Below, in pieces: positions 1 through 8,371 of a DNA stretch of 46,151 bases (positions are counted from its first letter, which is position 1; each line of letters opens with the position of its first letter). Origin of the DNA: Bordetella parapertussis. Its GTDB lineage: Bacteria; Pseudomonadota; Gammaproteobacteria; Burkholderiales; Burkholderiaceae_B. The translations under genes and the position numbers were made by a program. The DNA is taken from positions 1 through 46,151 of the forward strand of contig CAMDFD010000020.1 in the NCBI GenBank assembly GCA_945897365.1. Direction: 5' to 3'. The notes under the pieces were generated by a model, which had not been told where the DNA came from, searched no databases, and saw nothing but the letters and a program-made list of their open reading frames with translations.

Positions 1-1
1 C

Positions 2-556
2 ATGCTGACTCTTTCGCTTCGTAACGCTTTTTCAATCCTGATCCTTTCAATCTCCACAGTGTTTGCTTCGAGCGCTCACGCAGAGACTCGCGCCGCATTG
101 GAACGCAATTCACGTGCTTCACTTAATGCGCTGATTGCACAAAATGCAATCGCTAAAGAGCTCAGCACAAAAGCAGCCGCAATTTTAGTTTTTCCTAGCA
201 TCAAAAAAGCCGGCTTCATGATTGGCGGTCAATATGGCGAGGGCGTCCTCTGGCGTGGTGACAAAGCTGCTGCTTTTTACAACACAGGCGGGGCCTCTTT
301 TGGATTTCAAGCTGGCGCGCAAGAGTACGGCTATGCCCTTTTCTTTATGAAAGAAGAGGCTGTGAACGCGTTAAACGTAGCTCAAGGTTTTGAGGTAGGC
401 GTGGGTCCCAGCATTGTTGTGATTGATCAAGGAATGGGAAACTCGACCACGACAACAACGATGCAAAAAGATATTTATGCCTTTATTTTTAGCCAAAAAG
501 GCTTGATGGCAGGAATCGGTATTCAAGGCAACAAGATCACAAAGATCAATAAATAA
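2..556 (+). CDS. Exported SYLF-domain lipid-binding protein (YSC84-like)
   Basis: The 184-residue product starts with a Sec signal peptide: a hydrophobic stretch at residues 8-23 and a likely cut after Ala27 (SSAHA). The mature part matches the SYLF/DUF500 pattern, with a Gly-rich beta segment at about 70-110 and the GVGPSIVVIDQG stretch near 132. In eukaryotes SYLF domains bind phosphoinositides; bacterial periplasmic members have no settled role. The ATG lies on the second base of the window, so its ribosome site cannot be seen, but the complete signal peptide argues that the gene is whole. The maturase gene follows after 16 bases, so co-transcription is likely. Confidence 0.8.
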   Translation: MLTLSLRNAFSILILSISTVFASSAHAETRAALERNSRASLNALIAQNAIAKELSTKAAAILVFPSIKKAGFMIGGQYGEGVLWRGDKAAAFYNTGGASFGFQAGAQEYGYALFFMKEEAVNALNVAQGFEVGVGPSIVVIDQGMGNSTTTTTMQKDIYAFIFSQKGLMAGIGIQGNKITKINK

Positions 557-572
557 TTTATAAAAGTTATCA

Positions 573-1826
573 GTGCAAACGCCTGAGCTCACACTCCCTC
601 CACTCCCCGCTGGCCGACACTATCGCTTTCATGCGATGAACAAACCCTCCGGCGCGGAGTGCAATATCGATTGCGATTATTGTTTTTATCTGCATAAAAC
701 AGATCTGCTCGAACATAAGCCGCATGCGCGGATGGATGACCCCACGCTTGAGCAGCACATCCGCCAATACATCGAGAGTCAGACAGGCGAACAGGTCGTG
801 TTTTCCTGGCAGGGTGGAGAACCCACCTTGATGGGGTTGCCCTTTTATGAGCGCGTCGTCGAATTACAAGCTAAGTACGCCAAGCCAGGTCAGCGCATCG
901 AAAACGACTTGCAAACAAATGGTATTGCTTTGGATGATGCGTGGATCGCTTTCCTTAAAAAGAATCAATTCCACGTTGGACTCTCCATCGATGGCCCACG
1001 TGAACTGCACGATCGTTATAGAAAAACACGCAACAACAAACCCACGTTCGATTTAGTGATGAGTGCTGCCCGCAAACTCGTCGCTGCCGACGTGTCTTTT
1101 GCGGCACTGTGTGTCGTGAATCGCGCAAATGCCAAACATCCAAAAGAGGTTTATCGCTTTTTGGTCGATGAAGTCGGCAGTTGGCGCGTGCAGTTCAACC
1201 CTGCTGTTGAACCTCGTGCGTTCAAAGAGACTGCGCCTGGAAAAATGGATTTTTCTTCTGCGCCCTTACAAGATACGGCACGTGCCAAGCCAGGCCATCC
1301 CTTATCGATCGTGACGGACTGGTCCGTCGATCCCGATGACTATGGCACGTTTTTATCGGGTGTTTGGGATGAGTGGCTTGCGACGGATTTCGGTCGCATT
1401 CATGTCAATCTGTTTGAAACAGCGATCGCACAAGCGGCAGGAATGCCCGCCCAGACATGCACGCAAGCAGAATTTTGTGGCAAAGGACTCGCCGTAGAAC
1501 ACGACGGTGAGGTGTACTCGTGCGACCACTTTGTTTACCCTGAATACCGCCTCGGCAACATCGCGCAAACGCATCTGGGTGACATGGCATTTTCTGTCGT
1601 GCAGGAAAAGTTTGGTATGGACAAGCGAGATACCTTACCTCAGCAATGTCGCTCCTGTGACTATCTCCAACTCTGCTGGGGCGAGTGTCCAAAAAACAGA
1701 CTCATCAAAAGTCGAGATGGCGAATCCGGAATGAACTATCTCTGCTCTGGCCTGTATCATTTTTACGACCACATCGGTCCAGATGTGGTTCGCATTCTCA
1801 AGCACTTGGGTCGTCTACCCGAATAA
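573..1826 (+). CDS. Anaerobic-type sulfatase-maturating enzyme (radical SAM, SPASM)
   Basis: This 417-residue enzyme should oxidise the active-site Ser or Cys of a sulfatase to formylglycine using S-adenosylmethionine. The radical-SAM cluster motif CxxxCxxC is at Cys30, Cys34 and Cys37. The C-terminal third carries the many cysteines expected of a SPASM domain with auxiliary 4Fe-4S clusters (CTQAEFC, YSCDHF, QQCRSCDYLQLC, WGECPKNR). The start is GTG; no upstream alternative preserves the usual family length of 370-420. It is not next to its probable client but lies one gene away from the Ser-type sulfatase at 2921-4465, which needs this kind of maturase. Family assignment is firm; the pairing is inference. 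Confidence 0.9.
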   Translation: MQTPELTLPPLPAGRHYRFHAMNKPSGAECNIDCDYCFYLHKTDLLEHKPHARMDDPTLEQHIRQYIESQTGEQVVFSWQGGEPTLMGLPFYERVVELQAKYAKPGQRIENDLQTNGIALDDAWIAFLKKNQFHVGLSIDGPRELHDRYRKTRNNKPTFDLVMSAARKLVAADVSFAALCVVNRANAKHPKEVYRFLVDEVGSWRVQFNPAVEPRAFKETAPGKMDFSSAPLQDTARAKPGHPLSIVTDWSVDPDDYGTFLSGVWDEWLATDFGRIHVNLFETAIAQAAGMPAQTCTQAEFCGKGLAVEHDGEVYSCDHFVYPEYRLGNIAQTHLGDMAFSVVQEKFGMDKRDTLPQQCRSCDYLQLCWGECPKNRLIKSRDGESGMNYLCSGLYHFYDHIGPDVVRILKHLGRLPE

Positions 1827-1843
1827 AGCCAACAAAGAAGTTT

Positions 1844-2818
1844 CTATTTCTTCGGTGGGAAAATCTCTTTCCATTCTTTCTTCATATCGACAACGACCCA
1901 GCCTTTCTCTGGCGCCATATCAAGTGCTTTGTCAAGGTGTCCAATGGGCGAGTGACGATCATACGCCACCTCACGAATATCGTCAGTATGACGGACCAAC
2001 ATACCAAAGCGGGGCCCTTTGCCGGCCGTCGTCCACATCAGCATTTCATGATCGCCATCTGAATTACCAAAGGCCATCACCGGGCGCCGCCCAATACGTT
2101 CTTGAATCGCAATGGGTTTATTCGGGCCATCATCGATGAATTGCAACTGGGGTAAGCCGATGATTTTAGGGTTGCCATCGACAATCTCAAACTTGGACTT
2201 GATGGAGCTTCCAATCACACGTTCAGGCGGAATGCCATAAACCCTCTCGGTCCAAGGCCGCATAAACTCAATGCCTCCACCCGAAACGATATAAGTTTTA
2301 TAGCCACGCGCCTCCAGATGCTCGAGCAACTCCAACATCGGCTGATAAATCATCTCCGTATATGGTCGTCCTGTCTTAGGATGACGCGCGGTCTTTAGCC
2401 ACTGCTCGACCGTACTGCGGAAAGTTTCAGTGTCGACGCCAGCATGCGTCGCAGCGATGAGTTCAAAGAGGCCTTTTTGTCCTGTGGCGAGCACAGCTTT
2501 TAAATCATCCTCTAGGGCGGCTTTAAATGGCTGTGCGGTCTTCCACGCTGGATGCTGAGGCGCAAGCGCCTTAATGCGATCAAACGTGAAAGCGATCTGA
2601 ACATAAATAGGTTGTTCGCTCCACAGGGTGCCATCGTTATCGAATACCGCGATACGTTCTGGAACGGGTATGTAATCAGCACTTCCCTGCGTTGTAGTTT
2701 TCTCGATAAAACTGATCAAAGCTTGTTTGCTTGGACCCTCATGCCAAGAAGGCAGCAGTCCTTGCGCAAAAGCATTGACTGCTACAAAAAATAATAGACC
2801 CGCAATCACTTTCTTCAT
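1844..2818 (-). CDS. Exported HAD-superfamily phosphatase
   Basis: The product has 324 residues with an N-terminal signal peptide ending near Ala18 (AVNAFA). HAD motif I is FDNDGTLW (Asp60, Asp62), motif II is YIVSGGG, a Lys follows in SSIKSKFEI, and the acidic motif IV is AFGNSDGDHEM. The cap-like insertion at 65-170 is helical. The fold indicates a phosphomonoester hydrolase or phosphotransferase in the periplasm; the substrate is unknown. It lies downstream of the sulfatase on the same strand, but a strong terminator sits between them, so it probably has its own promoter or depends on readthrough. A GGTGGA ribosome site precedes the ATG. Confidence 0.8.
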   Translation of the reverse strand: MKKVIAGLLFFVAVNAFAQGLLPSWHEGPSKQALISFIEKTTTQGSADYIPVPERIAVFDNDGTLWSEQPIYVQIAFTFDRIKALAPQHPAWKTAQPFKAALEDDLKAVLATGQKGLFELIAATHAGVDTETFRSTVEQWLKTARHPKTGRPYTEMIYQPMLELLEHLEARGYKTYIVSGGGIEFMRPWTERVYGIPPERVIGSSIKSKFEIVDGNPKIIGLPQLQFIDDGPNKPIAIQERIGRRPVMAFGNSDGDHEMLMWTTAGKGPRFGMLVRHTDDIREVAYDRHSPIGHLDKALDMAPEKGWVVVDMKKEWKEIFPPKK

Positions 2819-2840
2819 TGAAGATTTCCACCCGTTGGAT

Positions 2841-2871
2841 AAAAAAAAACTCCGTCTGATGAGGGCGGAGT
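2841..2871 (-). terminator. Rho-independent terminator after the sulfatase
   Basis: Read on the minus strand, ACTCCG and CGGAGT form a six-pair stem around a loop of about ten bases, followed at once by nine T residues. It lies about 50 bases past the sulfatase stop and only 22 bases before the HAD phosphatase start. Confidence 0.85.
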
Positions 2872-2920
2872 GAGTCTAGCGTGCTTTCGTGCTTATGTTC
2901 TCAGCAACAAATCATCGCGC

Positions 2921-4465
2921 TTAGTTTTGCTGCGAACGTGTCACGGCTTCCATGACGCGATCGAGGTTAAAGCTGCCTGGTTTCTGGCGAGGAGGGAATT
3001 CCTTGAAGCTCTGTAACCACCGACCAACATAGGCACCTGCTGGAGCGATCGCAAACATGCGATCCAGATACCAACGCTGGTAACCCATTGCATGTTCCTT
3101 TTGCGCGCGCTCGAACGGATCCATACGCAAGTTAGTCAGCGCCGGGGCACGTAACTGAGTAAAAGGTTTTTGCCAAACCTCCATGCCCTCAGCATCTTGC
3201 TGCAAGAACGTGACCTTCCAGTTGTCGTAACGCAAAGCCGCTACGCTGCCATCATCGGTCCAGTAAATAAACTCGCGGCGCGGCCAAACTTGCTTCTCAT
3301 CTTTCAACACGGGACCGATATCGTAGCCATCAAGATGGACCTTGTAGGTCATGTCGCCAATTTTGCGGCCCTTGAGTAAGTCTTGTTTGACGGTCTTGTC
3401 ACCCGCTGCGGCCAACAGGGTTGGAACCATATCTTCATGCGCGGCAATATTGTTGTTGATCGTGCCAGGCTTGATCACGCCGGGCCACTTGATCATTGCT
3501 GGTACGCGATAACCACCTTCCCAGTTGGTATTCTTTTCACCGCGGAACATCGTGGTGCCGCCGTCAGGCCAGGTAAAGGTTTCTGCTCCATTGTCGGTCG
3601 AATACATAATGATGGTGTTCTCATCGAGTCCGAGCGCTTTGAGTTTGGCCAGGATCTGGCCTACGTGACCGTCATGCTCGACCATACCGTCTGCATAGAC
3701 GCCCAAGCCTGTCTTGCCTCTTGAGGCTTCCTTCAGATGCGTAAAGATATGCATGCGGGTGGAGTTCCACCAGATGAAGAAGGGTTTATCTTCTTTTTTC
3801 GCACGTTCCATAAAGTCGAGCGTCTTGACCATCACCTCGTCATCGATGGTTTCCATGCGCTTGCGCGTCAGTGGACCCGTATCCTTGATCGCGCCACCGG
3901 CAAAGCTATGGATCACACCGCGAGGCCCGAATTTCTTTTTGAATTCCGGGTCTTTCGGATAGTCTGGATTCTCTGGCTCTTCTTCGGCATTCAAGTGATA
4001 GAGGTTGCCAAAAAACTCATCAAATCCGTGCGCGGTTGGCAACATGTCGTCGCGGTCGCCGAGGTGGTTTTTACCAAACTGTCCTGTCTTGTAGCCACGG
4101 GCTTTTAGGAGCGTCGCGAGCGTTGGATCCTCTTTACGCATCCCTTCAGGTGTGCCTGGAAGGCCAACTTTTGTCAGACCTGTACGGATCGGTGACTGCC
4201 CGGTAATGAAGGCAGCACGTCCCGCCGTACTACTCTGCTGACCGTACCAATCAGTAAAGATTGCGCCTTGCTTGGCAATGCTGTCGATGTTAGGTGTCTT
4301 GTAACCCATCATCCCCATGTTGTAAGCGCTAATATTGAATTGACCAATATCATCACCCCACAAGATCAGAACATTAGGTTGTTTTTGAGCAAGCGCTTGC
4401 GTCGAAACTAGTGCGCCAACAGCCATAGCAAGCGCCATCGTGCTCTTTTTTAGCGTAAATTTCAT
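2921..4465 (-). CDS. Periplasmic arylsulfatase, Ser-type formylglycine
   Basis: The enzyme hydrolyses sulfate esters. With the chosen start (ATG at 4465, preceded by GGAGAG at good spacing) it has 514 residues and a clean signal peptide cut after ALA-26. An open extension to 4504 lacks a ribosome site. The metal-binding Asp pair is GDD (38-39). The formylglycine motif reads Ser79-Thr-Ala-Gly-Arg83, so the nucleophile is Ser rather than Cys and Ala replaces the usual Pro. YSTDNGAE supplies further metal ligands and GEKNTNWEGG holds a conserved Lys. Ser-type sulfatases are matured by radical-SAM enzymes, and one is encoded at 573-1826. The natural substrate is not evident. Confidence 0.9.
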   Translation of the reverse strand: MKFTLKKSTMALAMAVGALVSTQALAQKQPNVLILWGDDIGQFNISAYNMGMMGYKTPNIDSIAKQGAIFTDWYGQQSSTAGRAAFITGQSPIRTGLTKVGLPGTPEGMRKEDPTLATLLKARGYKTGQFGKNHLGDRDDMLPTAHGFDEFFGNLYHLNAEEEPENPDYPKDPEFKKKFGPRGVIHSFAGGAIKDTGPLTRKRMETIDDEVMVKTLDFMERAKKEDKPFFIWWNSTRMHIFTHLKEASRGKTGLGVYADGMVEHDGHVGQILAKLKALGLDENTIIMYSTDNGAETFTWPDGGTTMFRGEKNTNWEGGYRVPAMIKWPGVIKPGTINNNIAAHEDMVPTLLAAAGDKTVKQDLLKGRKIGDMTYKVHLDGYDIGPVLKDEKQVWPRREFIYWTDDGSVAALRYDNWKVTFLQQDAEGMEVWQKPFTQLRAPALTNLRMDPFERAQKEHAMGYQRWYLDRMFAIAPAGAYVGRWLQSFKEFPPRQKPGSFNLDRVMEAVTRSQQN

Positions 4466-4544
4466 ATTCACTCTCCGGTCGTCGGATGCAACATATTGAT
4501 GCAATTTTTAATAAAGCTTTACGAACTCTTTTATTGGAACACAA

Positions 4545-5450
4545 TTGTCTAATATCAAACATCATTTACTGTGTGTGAGCTTATGTTTTTATTCCCTCAC
4601 ACCTCATGTTTATGCCGCTGAGCGGGCATATCAGACCAAATTGACTCTACCACAGCAACAAGACATATCTCTGCACGTCTTCCTACCCTCAAATACACCA
4701 AAAGGCGTACTTATTGCCCTGCATGGTTGCGGAGGCTTGCTTTCCACCAACACACAAAACGGCGACAAACTCTCCTCTCGACATGCTGGAATGGCCAAAT
4801 TTGCCAATGACTTGGATTGGATCGCCGTTTTTCCTGATAGTTTTACGCTTCGTGGTCGTAGAGAGATTTGCACGCAGAAATTTTCAGAGCGCACCATCAA
4901 ACAAAGTCATAGAAAAATGGATGCTTTAGCCACTGCGAACTGGGTCAAGGCGCAAAACTGGCTTGAGGCTGGGCAGCCGCATACAACACCAAGCCCTCTC
5001 AAAAGCGTTTTATTAGGGTGGTCAAATGGTGGGACGACGGTATTACAAACCATTGAAACGCCTAAAACTGAAACTTCGGTAGGTTCCGCCTATCGCGTCG
5101 AAAACCTCATTGATCAGGCTGTGGCTTTTTATCCTGGCTGTTCACAACAGTTAGCGCGCGATTACCAAACACGCGTCCCCCTCACGCTCTTTATCGGAGG
5201 CAAGGATGACTGGACGCCCCCGAAACCATGCATCGCGCTTGGGGAACGTATCGGAGCGCAGTTATTTGTGTATCCGGAGGCGCATCATGGCTTTGATAGC
5301 CCAACAGGTAAAGTTCGTTTGCGACGCGAGGTCCCGAATGGCGTCAATCCCGGCGAAGGTGTACATGTCGGTCCGCACCCCGCCTCAAGAGCGGACGCCT
5401 ACGACAAACTGAAAATGATTCTGGAGCAACTTTCTTATTCAATCCGTTGA
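4545..5450 (+). CDS. Exported PHB-depolymerase/LpqC-like esterase
   Basis: This is an alpha/beta hydrolase of 301 residues with an N-terminal hydrophobic leader ending near YAAE (residue 25), so it is probably exported. The oxyanion loop is LHGCGG, the nucleophile is Ser in GWSNGG (about 165), the acid is in GGKDDWTP and the base in AHHGFD. The layout fits the PHB-depolymerase-like / dienelactone-hydrolase-like esterases. The start is TTG; it is the only start that gives a full leader and a TGGA element lies upstream. The gene diverges from the sulfatase and its 3' end overlaps the convergent thioesterase by 12 bases. The substrate is unknown. Confidence 0.7.
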   Translation: MSNIKHHLLCVSLCFYSLTPHVYAAERAYQTKLTLPQQQDISLHVFLPSNTPKGVLIALHGCGGLLSTNTQNGDKLSSRHAGMAKFANDLDWIAVFPDSFTLRGRREICTQKFSERTIKQSHRKMDALATANWVKAQNWLEAGQPHTTPSPLKSVLLGWSNGGTTVLQTIETPKTETSVGSAYRVENLIDQAVAFYPGCSQQLARDYQTRVPLTLFIGGKDDWTPPKPCIALGERIGAQLFVYPEAHHGFDSPTGKVRLRREVPNGVNPGEGVHVGPHPASRADAYDKLKMILEQLSYSIR

Positions 5451-5861
5451 GCGGCGAACAATTTTCATCAGACCCTGTGCAGTCATGATTTCTCGGTCCT
5501 CGACACATAATGTCCCGCGTAGAAAAATCAGACTCGCACTTTTTCTTGTCACGTGAACATGCGCGACCACGAACTCTCCGGCTTTTGCGGGAGCGAGGAA
5601 ATGTGTATCGAGTTGGACTGTTGCACTAGGCTGGCGATCCGCCTCACTCCAAGCGATCATGCTGATGACCTGATCCATGAATGACATCAATACGCCACCA
5701 TGTGCGATGCCGAGAGAATTTTCATGCTGGGGCGCAAGGAGCAAGCCGTAGTCCCAGGATCCAGCATTTTTTTTTGACCAAAGTGTGCCTATCGTTGAAA
5801 AAAAACCTTCGGTGCGACAGGCTTTCCATCCAGCTTGCTCGGGATTAAAGGGTTCGCTCAT
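5439..5861 (-). CDS. PaaI-type hotdog thioesterase
   Basis: This cytoplasmic protein of 140 residues has the hotdog signature AHGGVLMSFMDQ (about 52-63), placed on the central helix as in PaaI and YbgC-like acyl-CoA thioesterases. Such enzymes cleave stalled or surplus acyl-CoA and free the CoA. The ATG has a strong AGGAGGAGAC ribosome site. It lies 17 bases downstream of the IclR regulator in the same direction, so the two probably form an operon. That context suggests a CoA-rescue role for the divergent ligase/CoA-transferase pathway; the acyl specificity is unknown. Confidence 0.8.
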   Translation of the reverse strand: MSEPFNPEQAGWKACRTEGFFSTIGTLWSKKNAGSWDYGLLLAPQHENSLGIAHGGVLMSFMDQVISMIAWSEADRQPSATVQLDTHFLAPAKAGEFVVAHVHVTRKSASLIFLRGTLCVEDREIMTAQGLMKIVRRSTD

Positions 5862-5878
5862 GTCTCCTCCTATTATGT

Positions 5879-6673
5879 TTAAACCAAAACTTGGTCAGTC
5901 ACGATGCGAGCCTCTAACTGCATCTCCTTGATCAATTTTTGTATTTCAGTTTTGTTAAGCGCATCCATGAGGCTCGCACAGACAATCGTGTGCGAAATTT
6001 TGCCCGTTGGCGTAAGGACTGGAACCGCAGCGATAGACACGCCTGCGATGTAGGTGTTTCGATCCAGACTGAAATGGTTTTTTTTGGCAAAAACAACTTC
6101 CTTGTGCCAGTCTTCATATTTCACAGGTTTATCCCAACGTAGTGTTGAAAAGCGCTTTTTGATATCGGTCTGTGATTGCCCACCAAAGGCTGCCACAAGC
6201 CGGCCTGTCGCACTCAACAAAGCCGGGAACACACTCCCGACATCGACATGCAAACGAAAAGGCATGCTCGAGCGTGACAACGCGACCACGATCATTTGAT
6301 CCGGATCACACACATCGACCCCGATCGCGGTGACACCCCATTTTGTGGATAAGCGATCCAGTGCAGGTTGAACGAGTAAGGGAAAAGCATTTGACTCCAT
6401 CGCGCTTCGCGCCAAGCTCAGCATGCCGGCACCGAGTCGATAGTGTTTTGTGATCGGGTCAAAGGAGATGAGCTTTTCCTCAGCCAAGGCACGCAAGATA
6501 TGCAGGCAAGTGCTCGGCACAAGACCTAGCGCCTGCGCAATCGCATTGACCCCCATGGGAGTACGCATTTTCCCAAGAAATCGTAAAATCGCAACCGCCC
6601 GTGAAACCGCGGGGACAGGCCGAATGCGCGGCGCACTGGTTGACAATTTGCTCGCTTCGGTTAGCTTTTTCAT
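5879..6673 (-). CDS. IclR-family transcriptional regulator
   Basis: The regulator has 264 residues. A winged helix-turn-helix occupies about 22-80 (GVNAIAQALGL followed by the recognition helix STCLHILRAL). The IclR effector domain follows at about 90-255, with GVTAIGVDV and the late HTIVCASL stretch. It is transcribed away from the acyl-CoA ligase operon across a 117-base gap holding a palindrome and a good sigma-70 promoter, so it most likely controls that operon and itself. The effector is probably a pathway substrate or its CoA ester; this is inference. Confidence 0.88.
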   Translation of the reverse strand: MKKLTEASKLSTSAPRIRPVPAVSRAVAILRFLGKMRTPMGVNAIAQALGLVPSTCLHILRALAEEKLISFDPITKHYRLGAGMLSLARSAMESNAFPLLVQPALDRLSTKWGVTAIGVDVCDPDQMIVVALSRSSMPFRLHVDVGSVFPALLSATGRLVAAFGGQSQTDIKKRFSTLRWDKPVKYEDWHKEVVFAKKNHFSLDRNTYIAGVSIAAVPVLTPTGKISHTIVCASLMDALNKTEIQKLIKEMQLEARIVTDQVLV

Positions 6674-6693
6674 ATTTAAAATTATAACTCATT

Positions 6694-6713
6694 TTGTTGT
6701 ACTAATACAATAA
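6694..6713. promoter_or_regulatory. Candidate IclR operator palindrome
   Basis: TTGTTGTA and TACAATAA form an inverted repeat (seven of eight pairs) around CTAA. It lies in the divergent gap 20 bases from the regulator start and just upstream of the ligase promoter, a usual place for an IclR-type autoregulatory operator. Confidence 0.45.
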
Positions 6714-6723
6714 CTATTTGTAT

Positions 6724-6752
6724 TTGACAATGAAGATCTCAGTCGTTAAATT
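6724..6752 (+). promoter_or_regulatory. Sigma-70 promoter of the ligase operon
   Basis: A perfect -35 box TTGACA (6724-6729) is followed after 17 bases by TAAATT (6747-6752), four of six to consensus. Transcription would begin near 6760, about 30 bases before the ligase ATG. Confidence 0.55.
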
Positions 6753-6790
6753 CATTTCATTATTGATATTTAAAAACTTAGAGACACGCC

Positions 6791-8344
6791 ATGATTAAGC
6801 TGACCGATTACATGTCGTATGCGGACGCGCAACAACATTTTTCTTCGGAAAAATTATGGGATCTTTTTGTTGGCGACAGAGAGCGACTCAACATCGCCAA
6901 TGAGTGTGTCGATCGATATGCGGATAGTCATGAAACAGCCTTAATCATCGTTCGAGCCGATGGCCCTGATGAAATCATTTCCTATAAAGACCTGTCTGAA
7001 AAGTCCTCACAATTTGCGCATTATCTTCAAGATCAGCAGGTCAAACCCGGCGATCGCATCGCCGTGATGCTTGAGCCATCGCTTGCGTTTTATGCGTGTG
7101 TCTACGGAATCATGAAAATGGGCGCGATCGCTGTACCTCTTTTCACCTTGTTTGGTCCCGATGGCTTGGCGCTTCGAATCAGAGACTGTTCTCCCGCCAT
7201 GCTGCTAACCAACAGCGAGAAAATCGACATCGTCGACGCTGAAACGCTCAAGCGAACGCAGTTGGCCGATAAGACATTTATGTCGATGCTGACACGATAT
7301 CCCACCTCGTTTACTTGCAACACGCGCGCCGACGATTTCGCGATTTTTCAATATACGTCCGGCACGACGCGTGAGTTACCCGAAGCCGTTAAACACAAAC
7401 ATCGCTCCATTGTGACGCTAATGGTGGCCGCCCTCTACGGCACTGGATTGAGGCCGGGCGATCGTTTCATGTGTCCCTCCTCTCCCGCATGGGGACATGG
7501 TTTATGGCACGGCACGCTGGCACCGATGGCGCTAGGCCTCACGGTGGGTGCTTTCGCCGGAAAATTTAATGCTGAACGTCTACTTAACAGCTTGCAAGAG
7601 CATCGGTTCAACAACATCTCGGCTGCAGCCACGCACTATCGCATGATGAAAAACGCCGGCGTTGCAAACCGCTACTCCTATGATTTAAATAAAATGTCCT
7701 TTACTGGCGAGCCCATCGACACCGCTACTGAAGAATTTATTGATCAGACTTTCGGCATCAGCGTCTGCAGCATGTATGGCACAACTGAAATCGGCGTCAT
7801 CTTGGTGAGTTATCCGGGTGCATCAGATTTTGTCGTCAAACATGGCTCACTCGGCAAACCTATTCCTGGTGCTCAGATTCAAGTGCAAGACGCCAAGGGG
7901 CAGCCCTGTCCTCCTGGCGTCACGGGTGAGCTGAAGGTGTGGCGCAAAGGCCAGTGGCTTCCAACCAAAGACCTGGGACGCACCGATGACGAAGGCTATT
8001 TCTTCCATGGCGGGCGCGCCGATGATGTCATTATCTCGGCCGGCTGGACGATGAGCGCCGTCGAAATCGAGGACGCGATACTCAAACACCCTGACGTGTC
8101 AGAGGCTGCAGCTATTGGCGTAGCGGATGCCTTACGCGGCCAATCGGTTAAAGCGTTCATCGTCACCAAGCGTCCGGGCGATGCAACGTTCATCGATGAA
8201 ATTCAACATCTGGTGCGTAGCCGACTCAGCCAGCACGAATATCCTCGTCAGATTGCTTTTGTCAACGAACTGCCTAAAACACCTGCTGGAAAAGTACATC
8301 GTAAAAAATTACGCGAGCAGGAACAAATGCTCAACAAAGTTTAA
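6791..8344 (+). CDS. AMP-forming acyl-CoA ligase (ANL superfamily)
   Basis: This 517-residue enzyme activates a carboxylic acid to its CoA thioester via an acyl-adenylate. Visible core motifs are A3 YTSGTTRELPEAV (188-200), A5 MYGTTEIG, A8 GRADDVIISAGWTMSAVEIED in outline, and A10 TPAGKVHRKK with the catalytic Lys. The A3 loop is unusual: it reads RELPEA where GLPKG is normal, so Glu198 takes the place of the conserved Lys. It resembles benzoate- and acetate-type ligases in length but the substrate cannot be named. It is the first gene of a run through hydratase, CoA transferase and transport genes. Confidence 0.88.
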   Translation: MIKLTDYMSYADAQQHFSSEKLWDLFVGDRERLNIANECVDRYADSHETALIIVRADGPDEIISYKDLSEKSSQFAHYLQDQQVKPGDRIAVMLEPSLAFYACVYGIMKMGAIAVPLFTLFGPDGLALRIRDCSPAMLLTNSEKIDIVDAETLKRTQLADKTFMSMLTRYPTSFTCNTRADDFAIFQYTSGTTRELPEAVKHKHRSIVTLMVAALYGTGLRPGDRFMCPSSPAWGHGLWHGTLAPMALGLTVGAFAGKFNAERLLNSLQEHRFNNISAAATHYRMMKNAGVANRYSYDLNKMSFTGEPIDTATEEFIDQTFGISVCSMYGTTEIGVILVSYPGASDFVVKHGSLGKPIPGAQIQVQDAKGQPCPPGVTGELKVWRKGQWLPTKDLGRTDDEGYFFHGGRADDVIISAGWTMSAVEIEDAILKHPDVSEAAAIGVADALRGQSVKAFIVTKRPGDATFIDEIQHLVRSRLSQHEYPRQIAFVNELPKTPAGKVHRKKLREQEQMLNKV

Positions 8345-8371
8345 ATTTCAATCAATAGTCTGGAGACACTG

